From Gloeocapsa sp. PCC 73106 (GTDB lineage Bacteria > Cyanobacteriota > Cyanobacteriia > Cyanobacteriales > Gloeocapsaceae), in the NCBI RefSeq assembly GCF_000332035.1, contig NZ_ALVY01000225.1, positions 22,413 to 86,412 of the forward strand: 64,000 nucleotides of DNA. Reading direction: 5' to 3'. Below the pieces are notes generated by a model. The model saw only the letters and a program-made list of their open reading frames with translations. It made no database searches and was not told the DNA's origin. Shown here one piece after another: positions 24,785-34,057 of this stretch (positions within the stretch are counted from its first letter, which is position 1; each line of letters begins with the position of its first letter). The translations under genes and the position numbers were made by a program.

Positions 24785-25219
24785 TTAGGCTAAACTGGAG
24801 AGAATATCTTGAGCGTGAGTATCCGTTTTAACGTTTTGGTCTACTCGAGCGATCTTTCCCTCTGCATCGATAAGATAAGTCACTCTTTTGGAATAACCAC
24901 TCCCTTCGACATCGTAAGCTTTGGTGATCGCACCGTCGGTATCTACTAATAACTGAAATGGTAAACCATACTTCTCTTTAAACATTTTGTGAGAAGCTTG
25001 ATCGTCCATACTTACCCCTAGTACCACCATATCTTTATCTTGGTACTGGTCATAATTATCTCTAAAGCTTTGGGCTTCTTTAGTACAGCCGGGGGTGTCA
25101 TCTTTAGGATAAAAATAGAGAACAACCATCTTTCCTTGGAAATCTGTTAAGGAGACTGTTGTGCCTTGATCGTCAACGGTAGTAAAATTAGGGGCTACTG
25201 TGCCAACTGCTAAAACCAT
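24785..25219 (-). CDS. Peroxiredoxin of the BCP/PrxQ type, single-Cys variant
   Basis: 144 residues. Peroxidatic Cys in YFYPKDDTPGCTKEAQSF; the family's usual resolving Cys five residues later is replaced by Gln (CTKEAQ), so this is a 1-Cys PrxQ, presumably reduced through thioredoxin via an intermolecular or alternative route. C-terminal VTYLIDAEGKIARVDQNVKT is standard. Detoxifies hydroperoxides; cytosolic. RBS is not obvious before ATG 25219 but the start is the only sensible one (MVLAVGTVAPNF). Confidence 0.88.
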   Translation of the reverse strand: MVLAVGTVAPNFTTVDDQGTTVSLTDFQGKMVVLYFYPKDDTPGCTKEAQSFRDNYDQYQDKDMVVLGVSMDDQASHKMFKEKYGLPFQLLVDTDGAITKAYDVEGSGYSKRVTYLIDAEGKIARVDQNVKTDTHAQDILSSLA

Positions 25220-25331
25220 CGGTTATGTCTCCAAAGTAATCAATAGACTTTTTACATTAGTTTACAATAGGCTGGGCATTTCCCAAAAAAAAATAAGCTA
25301 AAATGGCATTGATCTAATGGAGATAATAATT

Positions 25332-25580
25332 ATGAAAATAGAAAAACCTAACTCTCAACCTCCTTCTCGAGAAGAATTAGAAAACCTAGACAAGTTGAAA
25401 GTGTTGATCGAAAGATGCGTAGCCGATGGAACTCTTTCCCTTTCAGAAATGGAACTTATTAAAGCTTTTATCAAAGCCGACGGCAAAATTAGCACAGAAG
25501 AACTAGATTTATGCCGTCAACTAATCTGGGATAAAATTGAAGCCGGAGAATTAGAATACGACTGGACTCCTAAGAATTAA
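25332..25580 (+). CDS. Small acidic helical protein (hypothetical)
   Basis: 82 residues from ATG 25332 (GGAG upstream). Rich in charged helices: LENLDKLKVLIERCVADGTLSLSE, MELIKAFIKADGKISTEEL, LCRQLIWDKIEAGELEYDW. The DGxxSxxE and DGKIS pattern resembles EF-hand-like or TerB-like loops. No signal, cytoplasmic. Convergent with the ABC ATPase, stops overlapping by 4 bases. No family assigned. Confidence 0.6.
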   Translation: MKIEKPNSQPPSREELENLDKLKVLIERCVADGTLSLSEMELIKAFIKADGKISTEELDLCRQLIWDKIEAGELEYDWTPKN

Positions 25581-26305
25581 GTAGTGACATATTTTTCGGT
25601 CTCTAAAGTTTCTGGATTTAAATGACTATTAATAACTTGGCCATCACGAAACATAATAATGCGATGAGACAAGCGGGCTACTTCTCCTTCGTGGGTGACC
25701 ATAACGATGGTAATACCAGAACTATTGAGTTCCTCAAAAATATCCATAACCTCTTGAGTGGTATGAGAATCAAGGGCGCCAGTTGGTTCATCAGCGAGTA
25801 ATAGTAAGGGTTGATTGACAATAGCCCGGGCGATCGCGACTCGTTGTTGTTGTCCCCCCGATAGCTGATTGGGCTTATTAAACAGTCGTGCTGCTAAACC
25901 CACTTTTTCTAAAGCGGCGATCGCTCGTTGTTTGCGTTCGTCTGGAGAGATTTTAGCGTAGATCATTGGTAGGATTACGTTATCTAAAGCCGTCAGTTGA
26001 GGTAACAGATGAAACTGCTGAAACACAAAACCAATCTGTCGGTTGCGAATCTCCGCTAACTGAAGTTCTGATAAACCCGATACATCCACATTATCAAAAT
26101 AGTATTTTCCCGAACTGGGGCGATCTAAACAACCAATTACATTCATCGCCGTAGATTTCCCCGACCCAGAAGCCCCCATAATCGCGCAATATTCACCCCT
26201 ATTAATGGTTAAATCCACCTCAAATAGAGCATGAACCTCTGTGTCACCCTCTCCGTAAGTTTTAGATAATTGTTCTAAACGAATAATCACCGGGTTTAAT
26301 CCCAT
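25577..26305 (-). CDS. ABC transporter ATP-binding protein, MacB/LolD type
   Basis: 242 residues. Walker A GASGSGKST, Q-loop FVFQQFHLL, signature LSGGQQQRVAIARA, Walker B LLLLADEPTGALDS, H-loop TIVMVTHEGE. N-terminal LEQLSKTYGEGDTEVHALFE is typical of the lipoprotein/macrolide exporter branch (DevA in heterocyst formers). There is no permease adjacent in this window; it is a single gene, so its partners must be encoded elsewhere. Confidence 0.88.
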   Translation of the reverse strand: MGLNPVIIRLEQLSKTYGEGDTEVHALFEVDLTINRGEYCAIMGASGSGKSTAMNVIGCLDRPSSGKYYFDNVDVSGLSELQLAEIRNRQIGFVFQQFHLLPQLTALDNVILPMIYAKISPDERKQRAIAALEKVGLAARLFNKPNQLSGGQQQRVAIARAIVNQPLLLLADEPTGALDSHTTQEVMDIFEELNSSGITIVMVTHEGEVARLSHRIIMFRDGQVINSHLNPETLETEKYVTT

Positions 26306-26381
26306 GTCCCTCGATTCCTTTTAGCTTTTGAGTTTGGTTATATTATTGCTCAGATTTAGCGACCCACTGGGATCCCATTTT

Positions 26382-26404
26382 CTTAACTTTATCTTAAACT
26401 TAAG
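26382..26404 (+). promoter_or_regulatory. Two-copy Pho-box-like repeat upstream of arsR-type gene
   Basis: CTTAACTT (26382) and CTTAAACT (26393) are separated by exactly 11 bases from start to start, matching the cyanobacterial Pho-box pattern CTTAACCT-N3 repeated. Between the divergent ABC ATPase and ArsR-type genes, so could serve either. Only two copies are seen. Confidence 0.5.
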
Positions 26405-26430
26405 TATAGATATTTAATTAATTATTATTG

Positions 26431-26754
26431 ATGCAAGGCACCACTACATCTGATTTATTGACAATCTTAACGGGTTTTCGCGCCCTGGCAGAGCCAATTC
26501 GCCTTCAAATTTTGGAGTGTTTGAGATTTCAAGAGTTATGTGTATGTGAATTGTCAAGTAAACTTAACATCGGACAATCAAAACTTTCTTTTCACTTGAA
26601 AGCATTACGAGAAGCGGGATTATTGCATTCTCGTCATGAAGGAAGATGGATCTACTACAGCTTGAATCTCTCCCAACTAGTAGACTTAGAGAGGTATTTA
26701 GCAGAGTATCGTCGTGCTAGTCCTGTTTTGCCCACGCGTAATACTTCTAAATAA
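26431..26754 (+). CDS. ArsR/SmtB family metalloregulator
   Basis: 107 residues from ATG 26431 (the frame's earlier TTG is adjacent). Winged helix: LRALAEPIRLQILECL, then ELCVCELSSKLNIGQSKLSFHLKALREAGLL, then HEGRWIYYSLN. The CVC motif at the start of helix alpha3 (ELCVCELS) is the arsenite-binding signature of classical ArsR, replacing the zinc-type ELCVGDL of SmtB. Expected to release DNA on As(III)/Sb(III). It sits between two Pho-box-like arrays and upstream of pstS, so control of phosphate (arsenate) uptake is plausible. Confidence 0.85.
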   Translation: MQGTTTSDLLTILTGFRALAEPIRLQILECLRFQELCVCELSSKLNIGQSKLSFHLKALREAGLLHSRHEGRWIYYSLNLSQLVDLERYLAEYRRASPVLPTRNTSK

Positions 26755-26765
26755 ATTATTGATAT

Positions 26766-26795
26766 TAATTAAGAATAAATTAAGACTAGGTTAAC
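26766..26795 (-). promoter_or_regulatory. Pho box, three tandem 8-mers
   Basis: On the minus strand GTTAACCT, CTTAATTT and CTTAATTA follow each other with an exact 11-base period (plus-strand 8-mers at 26766, 26777 and 26788). This is the arrangement expected for a SphR/PhoB-type Pho box (consensus (C/T)TTAACCT-N3). It is 86 bases before the pstS ATG. Orientation is opposite to the gene, which is less usual. Confidence 0.65.
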
Positions 26796-26880
26796 AGTAG
26801 TATATCAAGAAAATTTAAATATTTTTTCTAAAAAAGAGTGTTAAATTAAGATTCGTTTGCCCTGTTATTTGAGGAGTAAT

Positions 26881-27906
26881 ATGAGTCAATCATTTTTTAT
26901 GAAGCGACGCAATTTTCTATTAGCTATGAGCGCTCTTTCTGGAAGCGTTGTACTTAGTCAAATCCCTGCTAAAAAAGCCTTTGCTAGAGTCAGCATTACT
27001 GGATCAGGAGCGTCTTTTCCTGCTCCATTGTATCAGCGTTGGTTTTCTGAATATAACAGAATCAATCCCAATGTACAAATTAGTTTCCAATCCATCGGGA
27101 GTGGTGCGGGTATTGAACAATTTACTCAGGGAATTACTGATTTTGGCGCCAGTGACGTGGCCATGACCGATGAAGAGATAGCTATGGTTGCCAGAGGAGT
27201 AGTATTATTACCTATGACAGCAGGTAGTGTAGTCGTAGTCTACAATCAGCCAGCCGTACAAGATTTAAAACTCTCCCGTCAACAACTAGCTGACGTGTTT
27301 TTAGGTAATATCACTAACTGGCAAGATTTAGGAGGCCCTGATCAAGCAATTACTGTGGTAGCTCGTTCTGATGGTAGCGGTACTACAGCCGTATTTACCA
27401 AATACTTAAACGCGATTAGTACCGACTGGGCTAGCCGAGTTGGAGAAGGGAGATCGGTATCTTGGCCTGTGGGTGTTGCCTCCAGAGGAAATGAAGGCGT
27501 CTCTGCCACGGTTCAACAAACTGCAGGGGCGATTGGTTTTGTAGAGTTAAGTTTTTCTCAGGCACTGGGTATACCCGCGGCTCTTTTGGAAAACAGAGCG
27601 GGTAATTTCGTGGCAGCAACACAAGAAAATTCTGCTTATAGTCTTTCTCAGGTTGAGTTACCGGAAAATCTAAGAGCATTTATCGTAGATCCTGAAGGAG
27701 ATAACTCTTACCCTATCGTTACCTATACCTGGATTTTAGCCAACAAAACCTATTCAGACGCTGCTAAACTCGAAGCCTTCCAAGGTGCTTTAATCTGGTG
27801 TCTCAACGAAGGACAAGCCTTTGCTCCAGATTTAGGCTTTATTCCTCTTCCTGCCAATGTAGTGGAGAAGGTAACAGCGGCTATAAAGGGCATTTCAGTC
27901 GGTTAA
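26881..27906 (+). CDS. pstS: PstS-family phosphate-binding protein
   Basis: 341 residues from ATG 26881, with GAGGAGT 3-9 bases upstream. Twin-arginine-like signal MKRRNFLLAMSALSGSVVLSQ, cut before about RVSITGSGASF. PstS motifs: SGASFPAPLYQRWFSEY, GSGAGIEQF, DFGASDVAMT, VARSDGSGTTAVF. Binds periplasmic phosphate for the PstCAB ABC importer. It is alone here, with no pstC/A/B; similar solitary copies (SphX-like) occur in cyanobacteria. Pho-box-like repeats upstream predict induction under phosphate starvation. Confidence 0.88.
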   Translation: MSQSFFMKRRNFLLAMSALSGSVVLSQIPAKKAFARVSITGSGASFPAPLYQRWFSEYNRINPNVQISFQSIGSGAGIEQFTQGITDFGASDVAMTDEEIAMVARGVVLLPMTAGSVVVVYNQPAVQDLKLSRQQLADVFLGNITNWQDLGGPDQAITVVARSDGSGTTAVFTKYLNAISTDWASRVGEGRSVSWPVGVASRGNEGVSATVQQTAGAIGFVELSFSQALGIPAALLENRAGNFVAATQENSAYSLSQVELPENLRAFIVDPEGDNSYPIVTYTWILANKTYSDAAKLEAFQGALIWCLNEGQAFAPDLGFIPLPANVVEKVTAAIKGISVG

Positions 27907-28692
27907 TTGAGTGAGATGATGTATCTCGGTTAAGTCTGGATGGGGAGTTTGACTCTCCAGATTTAACCATAACAGATACTCCAAATTACCTGCCGGACCT
28001 ACCAGGGGAGAACGGATTAAACCCGCGTATCTCCATCCTAAGGTTAGAGCTGATTTGAGTACTTGGGCGATCGCTTGGGCTTGAGCGAGGCGATCGCGTA
28101 CCACCCCTTTTTTACCTACTTGATCCTTGCCCACTTCAAACTGAGGTTTTACCAGTAACACAACTTCCCGAGGCGGTATTAGTAATTCCCTGAGAGTGGG
28201 AAGTACCTTAGTTAGGGAAATAAAAGATAAATCCATTACCCCTAAATCAGGGGGGGTTGCTTCCCCGTATAAGGCATCAGGAGTAAGATAGCGAAAATTA
28301 GTTCTTTCAGTGAGGATTAAACGGCTATCCTGACGCAATTCCCAAGCTACTTGACCATAACCCACGTCCACCCCGTAAACCCTTTTAGCGCCCGCTTGGA
28401 GTAAACAATCGGTGAAACCTCCTGTAGATATCCCCCCATCTAAGCAGATGCGACCAGTAACTGGTATCGTAAATTCTGTCAAAGCCGCGGCCAGTTTTTC
28501 GCCACCACGCGAGACGTAGGGAGGTTTAGAAAACAGTGTAATTTCTGCCGTTACAGGTATTTCTGTACCGGGTTTATCAATTACTTGTTGGTTTACCTTC
28601 ACCCAACCCGCCCGGATCACACGAATCGCTTGTTGACGAGAAGGACAGAGATTACGTTCTACTAATAGATTGTCTAATCTTTGTTTACTCAC
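27895..28692 (-). CDS. tlyA: TlyA family rRNA 2'-O-methyltransferase
   Basis: 265 residues. N-terminal S4 RNA-binding domain (SKQRLDNLLVERNLCPSRQQ) then FtsJ-like methyltransferase with RGGEKLAAAL, CLDGGISTGGFTDCLLQAGA (AdoMet loop) and LLVKPQFEVG. TlyA methylates C1409/C1920 of rRNA (or a related position) and was annotated historically as hemolysin. It is convergent with pstS and overlaps its 3' end by 12 bases. Confidence 0.9.
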   Translation of the reverse strand: MSKQRLDNLLVERNLCPSRQQAIRVIRAGWVKVNQQVIDKPGTEIPVTAEITLFSKPPYVSRGGEKLAAALTEFTIPVTGRICLDGGISTGGFTDCLLQAGAKRVYGVDVGYGQVAWELRQDSRLILTERTNFRYLTPDALYGEATPPDLGVMDLSFISLTKVLPTLRELLIPPREVVLLVKPQFEVGKDQVGKKGVVRDRLAQAQAIAQVLKSALTLGWRYAGLIRSPLVGPAGNLEYLLWLNLESQTPHPDLTEIHHLTQLTD

Positions 28693-28883
28693 GCTCGACC
28701 AAAATAATTTAGCTAGTTTAAGTTAAAATATTTTATAGTAACTTAATAATCAGTAATATACTCATTATAGGGAATAAACACCCATAAAGATTAGACAAAG
28801 CTCTAGATCGCACTCAGCTATGTTAACACAAGATCTAGAATACTTATTGATGGTTTAGACAAAAACTCACTTAAAGCACGCAC

Positions 28884-30968
28884 ATGAAAGACCTCTCTCT
28901 GTATCGTAACATCGGTATTTTTGCTCACGTTGACGCCGGCAAGACCACCACAACCGAAAGAATTCTGAAACTGACCGGAAAAATTCACAAAATTGGTGAA
29001 GTTCACGAAGGTGCAGCTACAACAGATTTCATGGAGCAAGAACAAGAGCGTGGAATCACCATTCAGTCCGCAGCGACGACTTGTTACTGGAAAAACCATC
29101 AACTCAATATAATCGACACTCCAGGTCACGTAGATTTTACCATTGAGGTATACCGTTCTCTCAAAGTTCTGGATGGGGGTATTGGTGTTTTTTGTGGATC
29201 AGGAGGGGTAGAGCCCCAGTCTGAAACTAATTGGCGCTACGCTAATGATTCCAAAGTAGCTCGAATTATCTATGTCAATAAGCTAGATCGCCTCGGTGCT
29301 GATTATTATCGCGTGATTCAACAAGTAGAAAAGGTACTCGGGGCTAAACCTCTGGTGATGGTACTACCCCTCGGTGTAGAAGAACAATTCGCCGGGGTGA
29401 TAGATTTACTGACCCGCAAAGCTTGGGTATGGGATGATTCAGGAGAACCAGAAAACTACCAAATCCAAGAAGTTCCTTCAGATATGGTAGATGAGGTCGA
29501 AAAATACCGTGAAGCGCTTATTGAAACAGCAGTAGAACAAGACGACGAGTTGATGGAAAAATACCTCGAGGGAGAAGAACTAGCGATTGAAGATATTAAA
29601 CGCTGCGTTCGTAAAGGAACGCGTAATCTCGACTTTTTCCCCACTTACTGCGGTTCATCCTTTAAAAACAAAGGGGTACAGTTAGTACTAGACGCCGTAA
29701 TTGACTACCTACCCAATCCCACAGAGGTTAATCCTCAACCAGAGATGGATTTAGAAGGAAACCCTACCGGTGGAGTAGCTTACGTGGATCCAGAAAAACC
29801 TCTGCGCGCTTTAGCATTTAAGATCATGGACGATCGCTTTGGGGCCTTAACCTTTATTAGACTCTACTCGGGTAAACTGCACAAAGGCGATACCATCCTC
29901 AACACCGCAACGGGTAAAACTGATCGCGTCGGTAGAATGGTAGAAATGCACGCTAACTCCAGAGAGGAAATCGATTCAGCCCAAGCGGGAGATATCGTGG
30001 CGATCGTAGGGATGAAGAATATACAAACGGGACACTCTCTCTCTGATACCAAAAACGTCGCCTCCCTAGAGCCGATGATTTTCCCCGATCCCGTTATCTC
30101 CGTAGCAATTAAACCTAAGCAAAAAGGCGGTAACGAGAAAATGGGTGTGGCCATCAGTAAGATGGTTCAAGAAGACCCCTCTTTCCGCGTGGAAACCGAC
30201 CAAGAAAGCGGTGAAGTCATTATTAAGGGTATGGGTGAACTACACTTGGATATCAAAGTAGATATCCTCAGACGCACCTATGGCGTTGACGTAGAAGTGG
30301 GTAAACCACAGGTAGCTTATCGCGAATCCATTACCAAACGCATAGAAGATAGCTATACCCACAAGAAACAATCCGGCGGTTCGGGTCAATTTGGTAAGAT
30401 TGACTACGTAATGGAACCGGGAGAAGCAGGTACTGGCTTCCAATTTGAATCAAAAGTGAGCGGAGGTACCGTCCCTCGGGAATTTTGGCCCGCGGTAGAA
30501 AAAGGCTTTGAAACGAGCATCGTGCGCGGTATGTTGGCGGGTTACCCCTGTGTAGATCTAAAAGTTACCCTGACGGATGGATCTTTCCACCCCGTTGACT
30601 CTTCGGCGATCGCTTTTGAATTGGCAGCGAAAGCAGGTTATCGTCAGACTTTCCCCAAAGCGGGACCCCAAATTCTCGAACCAATTATGAAAGTTGATGT
30701 ATTTACCCCCGACGACTACATGGGTGATGTCATCGGCGATCTCAACCGTCGTCGTGGCATGATAAAATCTCAAGATAGTAATACGGTAGGAGTGAGAATT
30801 AAAGCTGACGCGCCTTTGAGCGAAATGTTCGGCTACATCGGCGATCTGCGCACCATGACTTCCGGTCGAGGTCAATTCTCTATGGAGTTCTCTCACTACG
30901 CACCTTGTCCTAGTAACGTGGCTGAAGAGGTTATCAAAGAAGCAAAAGAACGCCAAGCAGCTTCATAA
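28884..30968 (+). CDS. fusA: Translation elongation factor G paralogue
   Basis: 694 residues. G1 [10 protein letters not shown]3 DTPGHVDF, G4 NKLD, then domains II-V with conserved [23 protein letters not shown] and domain-V end [18 protein letters not shown]. It is a full-length EF-G but stands alone, not in the rpsL-rpsG-tufA operon, so it is one of the extra EF-G copies cyanobacteria have. Drives ribosomal translocation with GTP. Gene symbol is generic. Confidence 0.9.
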   Translation: MKDLSLYRNIGIFAHVDAGKTTTTERILKLTGKIHKIGEVHEGAATTDFMEQEQERGITIQSAATTCYWKNHQLNIIDTPGHVDFTIEVYRSLKVLDGGIGVFCGSGGVEPQSETNWRYANDSKVARIIYVNKLDRLGADYYRVIQQVEKVLGAKPLVMVLPLGVEEQFAGVIDLLTRKAWVWDDSGEPENYQIQEVPSDMVDEVEKYREALIETAVEQDDELMEKYLEGEELAIEDIKRCVRKGTRNLDFFPTYCGSSFKNKGVQLVLDAVIDYLPNPTEVNPQPEMDLEGNPTGGVAYVDPEKPLRALAFKIMDDRFGALTFIRLYSGKLHKGDTILNTATGKTDRVGRMVEMHANSREEIDSAQAGDIVAIVGMKNIQTGHSLSDTKNVASLEPMIFPDPVISVAIKPKQKGGNEKMGVAISKMVQEDPSFRVETDQESGEVIIKGMGELHLDIKVDILRRTYGVDVEVGKPQVAYRESITKRIEDSYTHKKQSGGSGQFGKIDYVMEPGEAGTGFQFESKVSGGTVPREFWPAVEKGFETSIVRGMLAGYPCVDLKVTLTDGSFHPVDSSAIAFELAAKAGYRQTFPKAGPQILEPIMKVDVFTPDDYMGDVIGDLNRRRGMIKSQDSNTVGVRIKADAPLSEMFGYIGDLRTMTSGRGQFSMEFSHYAPCPSNVAEEVIKEAKERQAAS

Positions 30969-31147
30969 TTTAAACGACTGTGGGGCGATCGTGCTAGAAG
31001 TGCGATCGCTTCTGCTTTGGTTATCCAAAAATCTTTTAAAGGAAAGTGGTGACTCTGAATTCTGCTTAAGAAGGTAGTTAGAAGGAAGAATCACCATAGC
31101 CTTGATTAAATTATAGCAATAAGCATTGAGAAATTTCAAGCTAGGGC

Positions 31148-31176
31148 TTGACAATACTGCTGTTATCGGATATACT
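31148..31176 (+). promoter_or_regulatory. Consensus sigma-70 promoter without downstream gene
   Basis: Perfect -35 TTGACA (31148-31153), 17-base spacer (31154-31170), near-perfect -10 TATACT (31171-31176) on the plus strand. No plus-strand protein gene follows, since the next gene reads the other way. A start would be about 31183, giving an RNA antisense to the 3' end of the gene at 31227-33305. Confidence 0.55.
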
Positions 31177-31182
31177 ATTAGT

Positions 31183-31283
31183 ATAATGGGAATCGGTGCG
31201 CGCCTAGAAACGACTTCCAAACAGGTTCATAGATTCAGTAATTGAGACAGAGAAAAACTCTTAAACTGATTATCTCTGTTTTC
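31183..31283 (+). ncRNA. Candidate antisense/small RNA of about 100 nt
   Basis: From the expected start 7 bases after TATACT to a weak terminator-like hairpin: ACAGAGA (31247-31253) with TCTCTGT (31273-31279) and T's at 31279-31282. It contains only a 19-codon frame. The last 57 bases are complementary to the 3' end of the coding gene on the minus strand. Prediction only. Confidence 0.35.
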
Positions 31284-33305
31284 TGGACGAAAAATATAAG
31301 CGAGTTGATTATTTAAAGTTAAATTTTGATCCGAGTAAGCTACACAAAGACCATTCTCATCATGTGGTTGATGTTTGAATAAATCAAAAACACTAGGAAG
31401 CGTCTCAATGTACTCTAAAAAAGGGGGCATATTTTTCTGTAGAATTTGTAAATTATAACTAGCTGCAGTAATCATTCCATAGAGATTAGCATCCAGATAA
31501 ACTAACTCGTTGCGATACAAGTCAATTAAAGCTATATATTTAGTCAAATTTTTACCCTTAATCGGAAAAGCAAATTGACATCTACTAGGTTCAAACAGAT
31601 TACCCCTTTCTGGATTTTCTCCCCATTGTAAAGCGGCAAAAACATCATCAGCTTCGTCAAAAGAGAGATGAGAAAAACAGAGAATATTCCAAACTGCGTA
31701 TCTAACGTTAGCTTCTAAAAGCCTATCCAAGTAAAGATCGATCAACTGACAAGCGTTTCCCTCACCTTCTTTGCTATTAGTTGGATCTCCAGAAAAAACT
31801 GCAGCATCATAGAAATTTATTGTAGTCCAGCAACAACTACCCAGGGGTACCCATTCCTGATCGAAGAAGTTCCAGCCATTATCGTACCAGATGTTATGGG
31901 TTGTTGCTCCCGATCGCCAATAACTCGCAGTCCGTATAAAACGAATATTTTCAGGAATAGGAAAGATTGTCCCCCTTCCGTAGGGAGTTAAATCGCTATC
32001 ATTATTCTGTAATTTTATTCTAGCTACTAGAGGATCGAGATGTACAGAGGGTACAATAACCTGTATACGAGTTTTCATCTCTTCGGCGATCGCTTGTAAT
32101 ATTTCCCCAACTATTTCCTCATCTAAACGCCAATCGCTTTCTACTTTAATTACTTGCATTTTTGTCCAGTTACCCGACGGGGGAATAGTACGATAGATCC
32201 GATAGTTAATCGTTTCTAGATAGCTTTGCAACTTAAGTAACTGCATCATTTTAAGCTGAGGTATAATCTCAACAAAAGCCTCTTTAGCTTGTAACCCGAA
32301 TAATTCTAAACAATTTCTCAATCTACGAACGAATTCACCGGGACGAGTTTTTAATAATTGCAAAGCTTGAGTATCTTTTGCTGCTAATAACTGTTCCAAG
32401 TTACTATTAAAAGTTGGTATTTTTAGATCCTGATACAAGCGATTATAAGCTTCTACTACCAAAGGATAACTTTCATGATAATCACCTGGATGTAAAGCAT
32501 ACATTAACTTTTTCCAGCGATTTTTATCTCGCACTATATCTTCATCGAGATTTTTAACCTTATTCAAAAGATTCAGTAAAATTTTTCTTTCCCTGCGTTT
32601 AAAATTGCGAAACTTACTAGAAGTTTTTAGACTAATATCTCCCTCTGACAACCCCACCGCTAGACGCAAAACATCCGTAGCTGAAGTCAAATTAACGGGA
32701 TATTTTTTCCTCAAACAATAGATCAAAAACTTAACCAAGTTCTCTTTAAAGAGGATATTTTCTGGATCAACTTTAGAGATGAATTGATCTAACAAATAAA
32801 CTAAATCATTCCATTGTTGATCTGTCCAACGTACAGGTAAATAAATTAATTCTTCAAAAATTAACTCTAAAGAATTACTCTGAGCTAAGTGTAAAACACG
32901 GAAATTTGGCTTATCTCCCAATTGAAGACGTTCCGCTTCAGGTTCAGTAAAATAATCATTAGGAAACCCCCAATACATTAAAATCTGTCTCGTCCAATAT
33001 TCTACCTCCGACATCCTTAAAACTTCTTGAGGAAAATTTTTATAGACGACGAAATCACCCATATTTTTATCATCACCCGTCACTTTTTTCAAAGTAGCTA
33101 CAACGGGTGACCACCAAGCTGTAATTTCTACTTCAGAACTGGTAATTAATCTTTGATAAGCTGCTTCTGAAAGAGCGTAACCATAGTAAGATATATTATT
33201 AATTAAGGTGGCTACTACCTGCTGAGAACAGTTTAGTCCCTTAGCTAAAGGTAAAGGTAGCAGATTGTGGCGAATTAAAATCTCTAATTCAGTTAAATTA
33301 GCCAT
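31227..33305 (-). CDS. Large hypothetical protein with TerD-like C-terminal region
   Basis: 692 residues; no signal or membrane segment. N-terminal half is helical and unrecognised. Residues around 310-340 read LLAAKDTQALQLLKTRPGEFVRRLRNCLELFG, akin to the LATRPGELLRRLDHLLR pattern of SCO0854-type proteins. The C-terminus FYDAAVFSGDPTNSKEGEGNACQLIDLYLDRLLEANVRYAVWNIL resembles the TerD metal-binding fold in those proteins, where the repeated element is (G)DxTxAPxxxGAxExxDIDL. Possible stress or tellurite-linked role; not verified. A candidate antisense RNA overlaps its end. Confidence 0.4.
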   Translation of the reverse strand: MANLTELEILIRHNLLPLPLAKGLNCSQQVVATLINNISYYGYALSEAAYQRLITSSEVEITAWWSPVVATLKKVTGDDKNMGDFVVYKNFPQEVLRMSEVEYWTRQILMYWGFPNDYFTEPEAERLQLGDKPNFRVLHLAQSNSLELIFEELIYLPVRWTDQQWNDLVYLLDQFISKVDPENILFKENLVKFLIYCLRKKYPVNLTSATDVLRLAVGLSEGDISLKTSSKFRNFKRRERKILLNLLNKVKNLDEDIVRDKNRWKKLMYALHPGDYHESYPLVVEAYNRLYQDLKIPTFNSNLEQLLAAKDTQALQLLKTRPGEFVRRLRNCLELFGLQAKEAFVEIIPQLKMMQLLKLQSYLETINYRIYRTIPPSGNWTKMQVIKVESDWRLDEEIVGEILQAIAEEMKTRIQVIVPSVHLDPLVARIKLQNNDSDLTPYGRGTIFPIPENIRFIRTASYWRSGATTHNIWYDNGWNFFDQEWVPLGSCCWTTINFYDAAVFSGDPTNSKEGEGNACQLIDLYLDRLLEANVRYAVWNILCFSHLSFDEADDVFAALQWGENPERGNLFEPSRCQFAFPIKGKNLTKYIALIDLYRNELVYLDANLYGMITAASYNLQILQKNMPPFLEYIETLPSVFDLFKHQPHDENGLCVAYSDQNLTLNNQLAYIFRPENRDNQFKSFSLSQLLNL

Positions 33306-33364
33306 TTTATTTTTTATTCTAATCCAAGTAAAAGCTCAAAAGCAGCTAAATTAAGTTAAGATAT

Positions 33365-34057
33365 ATGAAAAAAGACGAAATTCAAGCCCTATTTAATCGC
33401 ATTGCCCCAGTGTACGACCAGTTGAATCAAAATCTGAGTTTAGGTCAACATAAGATTTGGAAACGCATGGCGGTAAAATGGAGTGAAGCGAATACAGGAG
33501 ATACAGCTTTAGATTTGTGCTGTGGGAGTGGAGATTTAGCCCATCTTCTAGCTAAGCAAGTAGGTATTACCGGTAAAGTATACGGTGTTGACTTTGCTCA
33601 AGCTCAACTCGCGATCGCCAAAGCTAAAGCACAAAAAATCTTACCCCTTCATCATTTCGGTTGGATCGAAGCCGACGTATTACACTTACCCTTTGCTGAT
33701 AATTACTTTAACTGCGCCACGATGGGTTATGGTTTACGCAACGTAGTAGATATTAGTCAATGTTTAAGCGAACTCTATCGCGTTTTACAACCAGAAGCAA
33801 AAGCCGCGATTCTTGACTTTCATCGTCCCTACGATAACTTTTGGCGCAATTTTCAACAATTCTATCTAGACTATCTAGTAGTTCCTCTAGCTCAATCCCA
33901 AGGTTTAAAAGAAGAATACGCCTATATTAGTCCCAGTTTAGACCGATTTCCCCAGGGCAAAGAACAAATAGCATTAGCCAAATCACTCAAATTTCGTGAA
34001 GCTATACACTACCCCTTAGTTGGGGGAACGATGGGAGTTTTAGTACTCACTAAGTGA
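33365..34057 (+). CDS. menG: Demethylphylloquinone/2-methoxy-benzoquinol methyltransferase (UbiE/MenG)
   Basis: 230 residues. Class I AdoMet methylase: VYDQLNQNLSLGQHKIWKRM start, LDLCCGSGDLAHLLA (motif I), YGVDFAQAQL, NCATMGYGLRNVVD and DFHRPYDNFW. In cyanobacteria it methylates 2-phytyl-1,4-naphthoquinone (phylloquinone for photosystem I); other cyanobacteria use the same fold for plastoquinone steps. Stops overlap the aminotransferase 3' end by 8 bases, convergent. Confidence 0.9.
   Translation: MKKDEIQALFNRIAPVYDQLNQNLSLGQHKIWKRMAVKWSEANTGDTALDLCCGSGDLAHLLAKQVGITGKVYGVDFAQAQLAIAKAKAQKILPLHHFGWIEADVLHLPFADNYFNCATMGYGLRNVVDISQCLSELYRVLQPEAKAAILDFHRPYDNFWRNFQQFYLDYLVVPLAQSQGLKEEYAYISPSLDRFPQGKEQIALAKSLKFREAIHYPLVGGTMGVLVLTK

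Noticed and set aside
30558..30956. Minus-strand 132-codon frame
   Set aside because: Mirror of the EF-G coding sequence; codon pattern fits the forward gene.
30980..31012. GCGATCG...GCGATCGC after EF-G as a terminator
   Set aside because: Both halves are HIP1 octamers, self-palindromic, without a T tract; chance pairing is more likely.
30963..31220. Minus-strand 85-codon frame after EF-G
   Set aside because: No ribosome site or motif; overlaps the strong plus-strand promoter; not supported.
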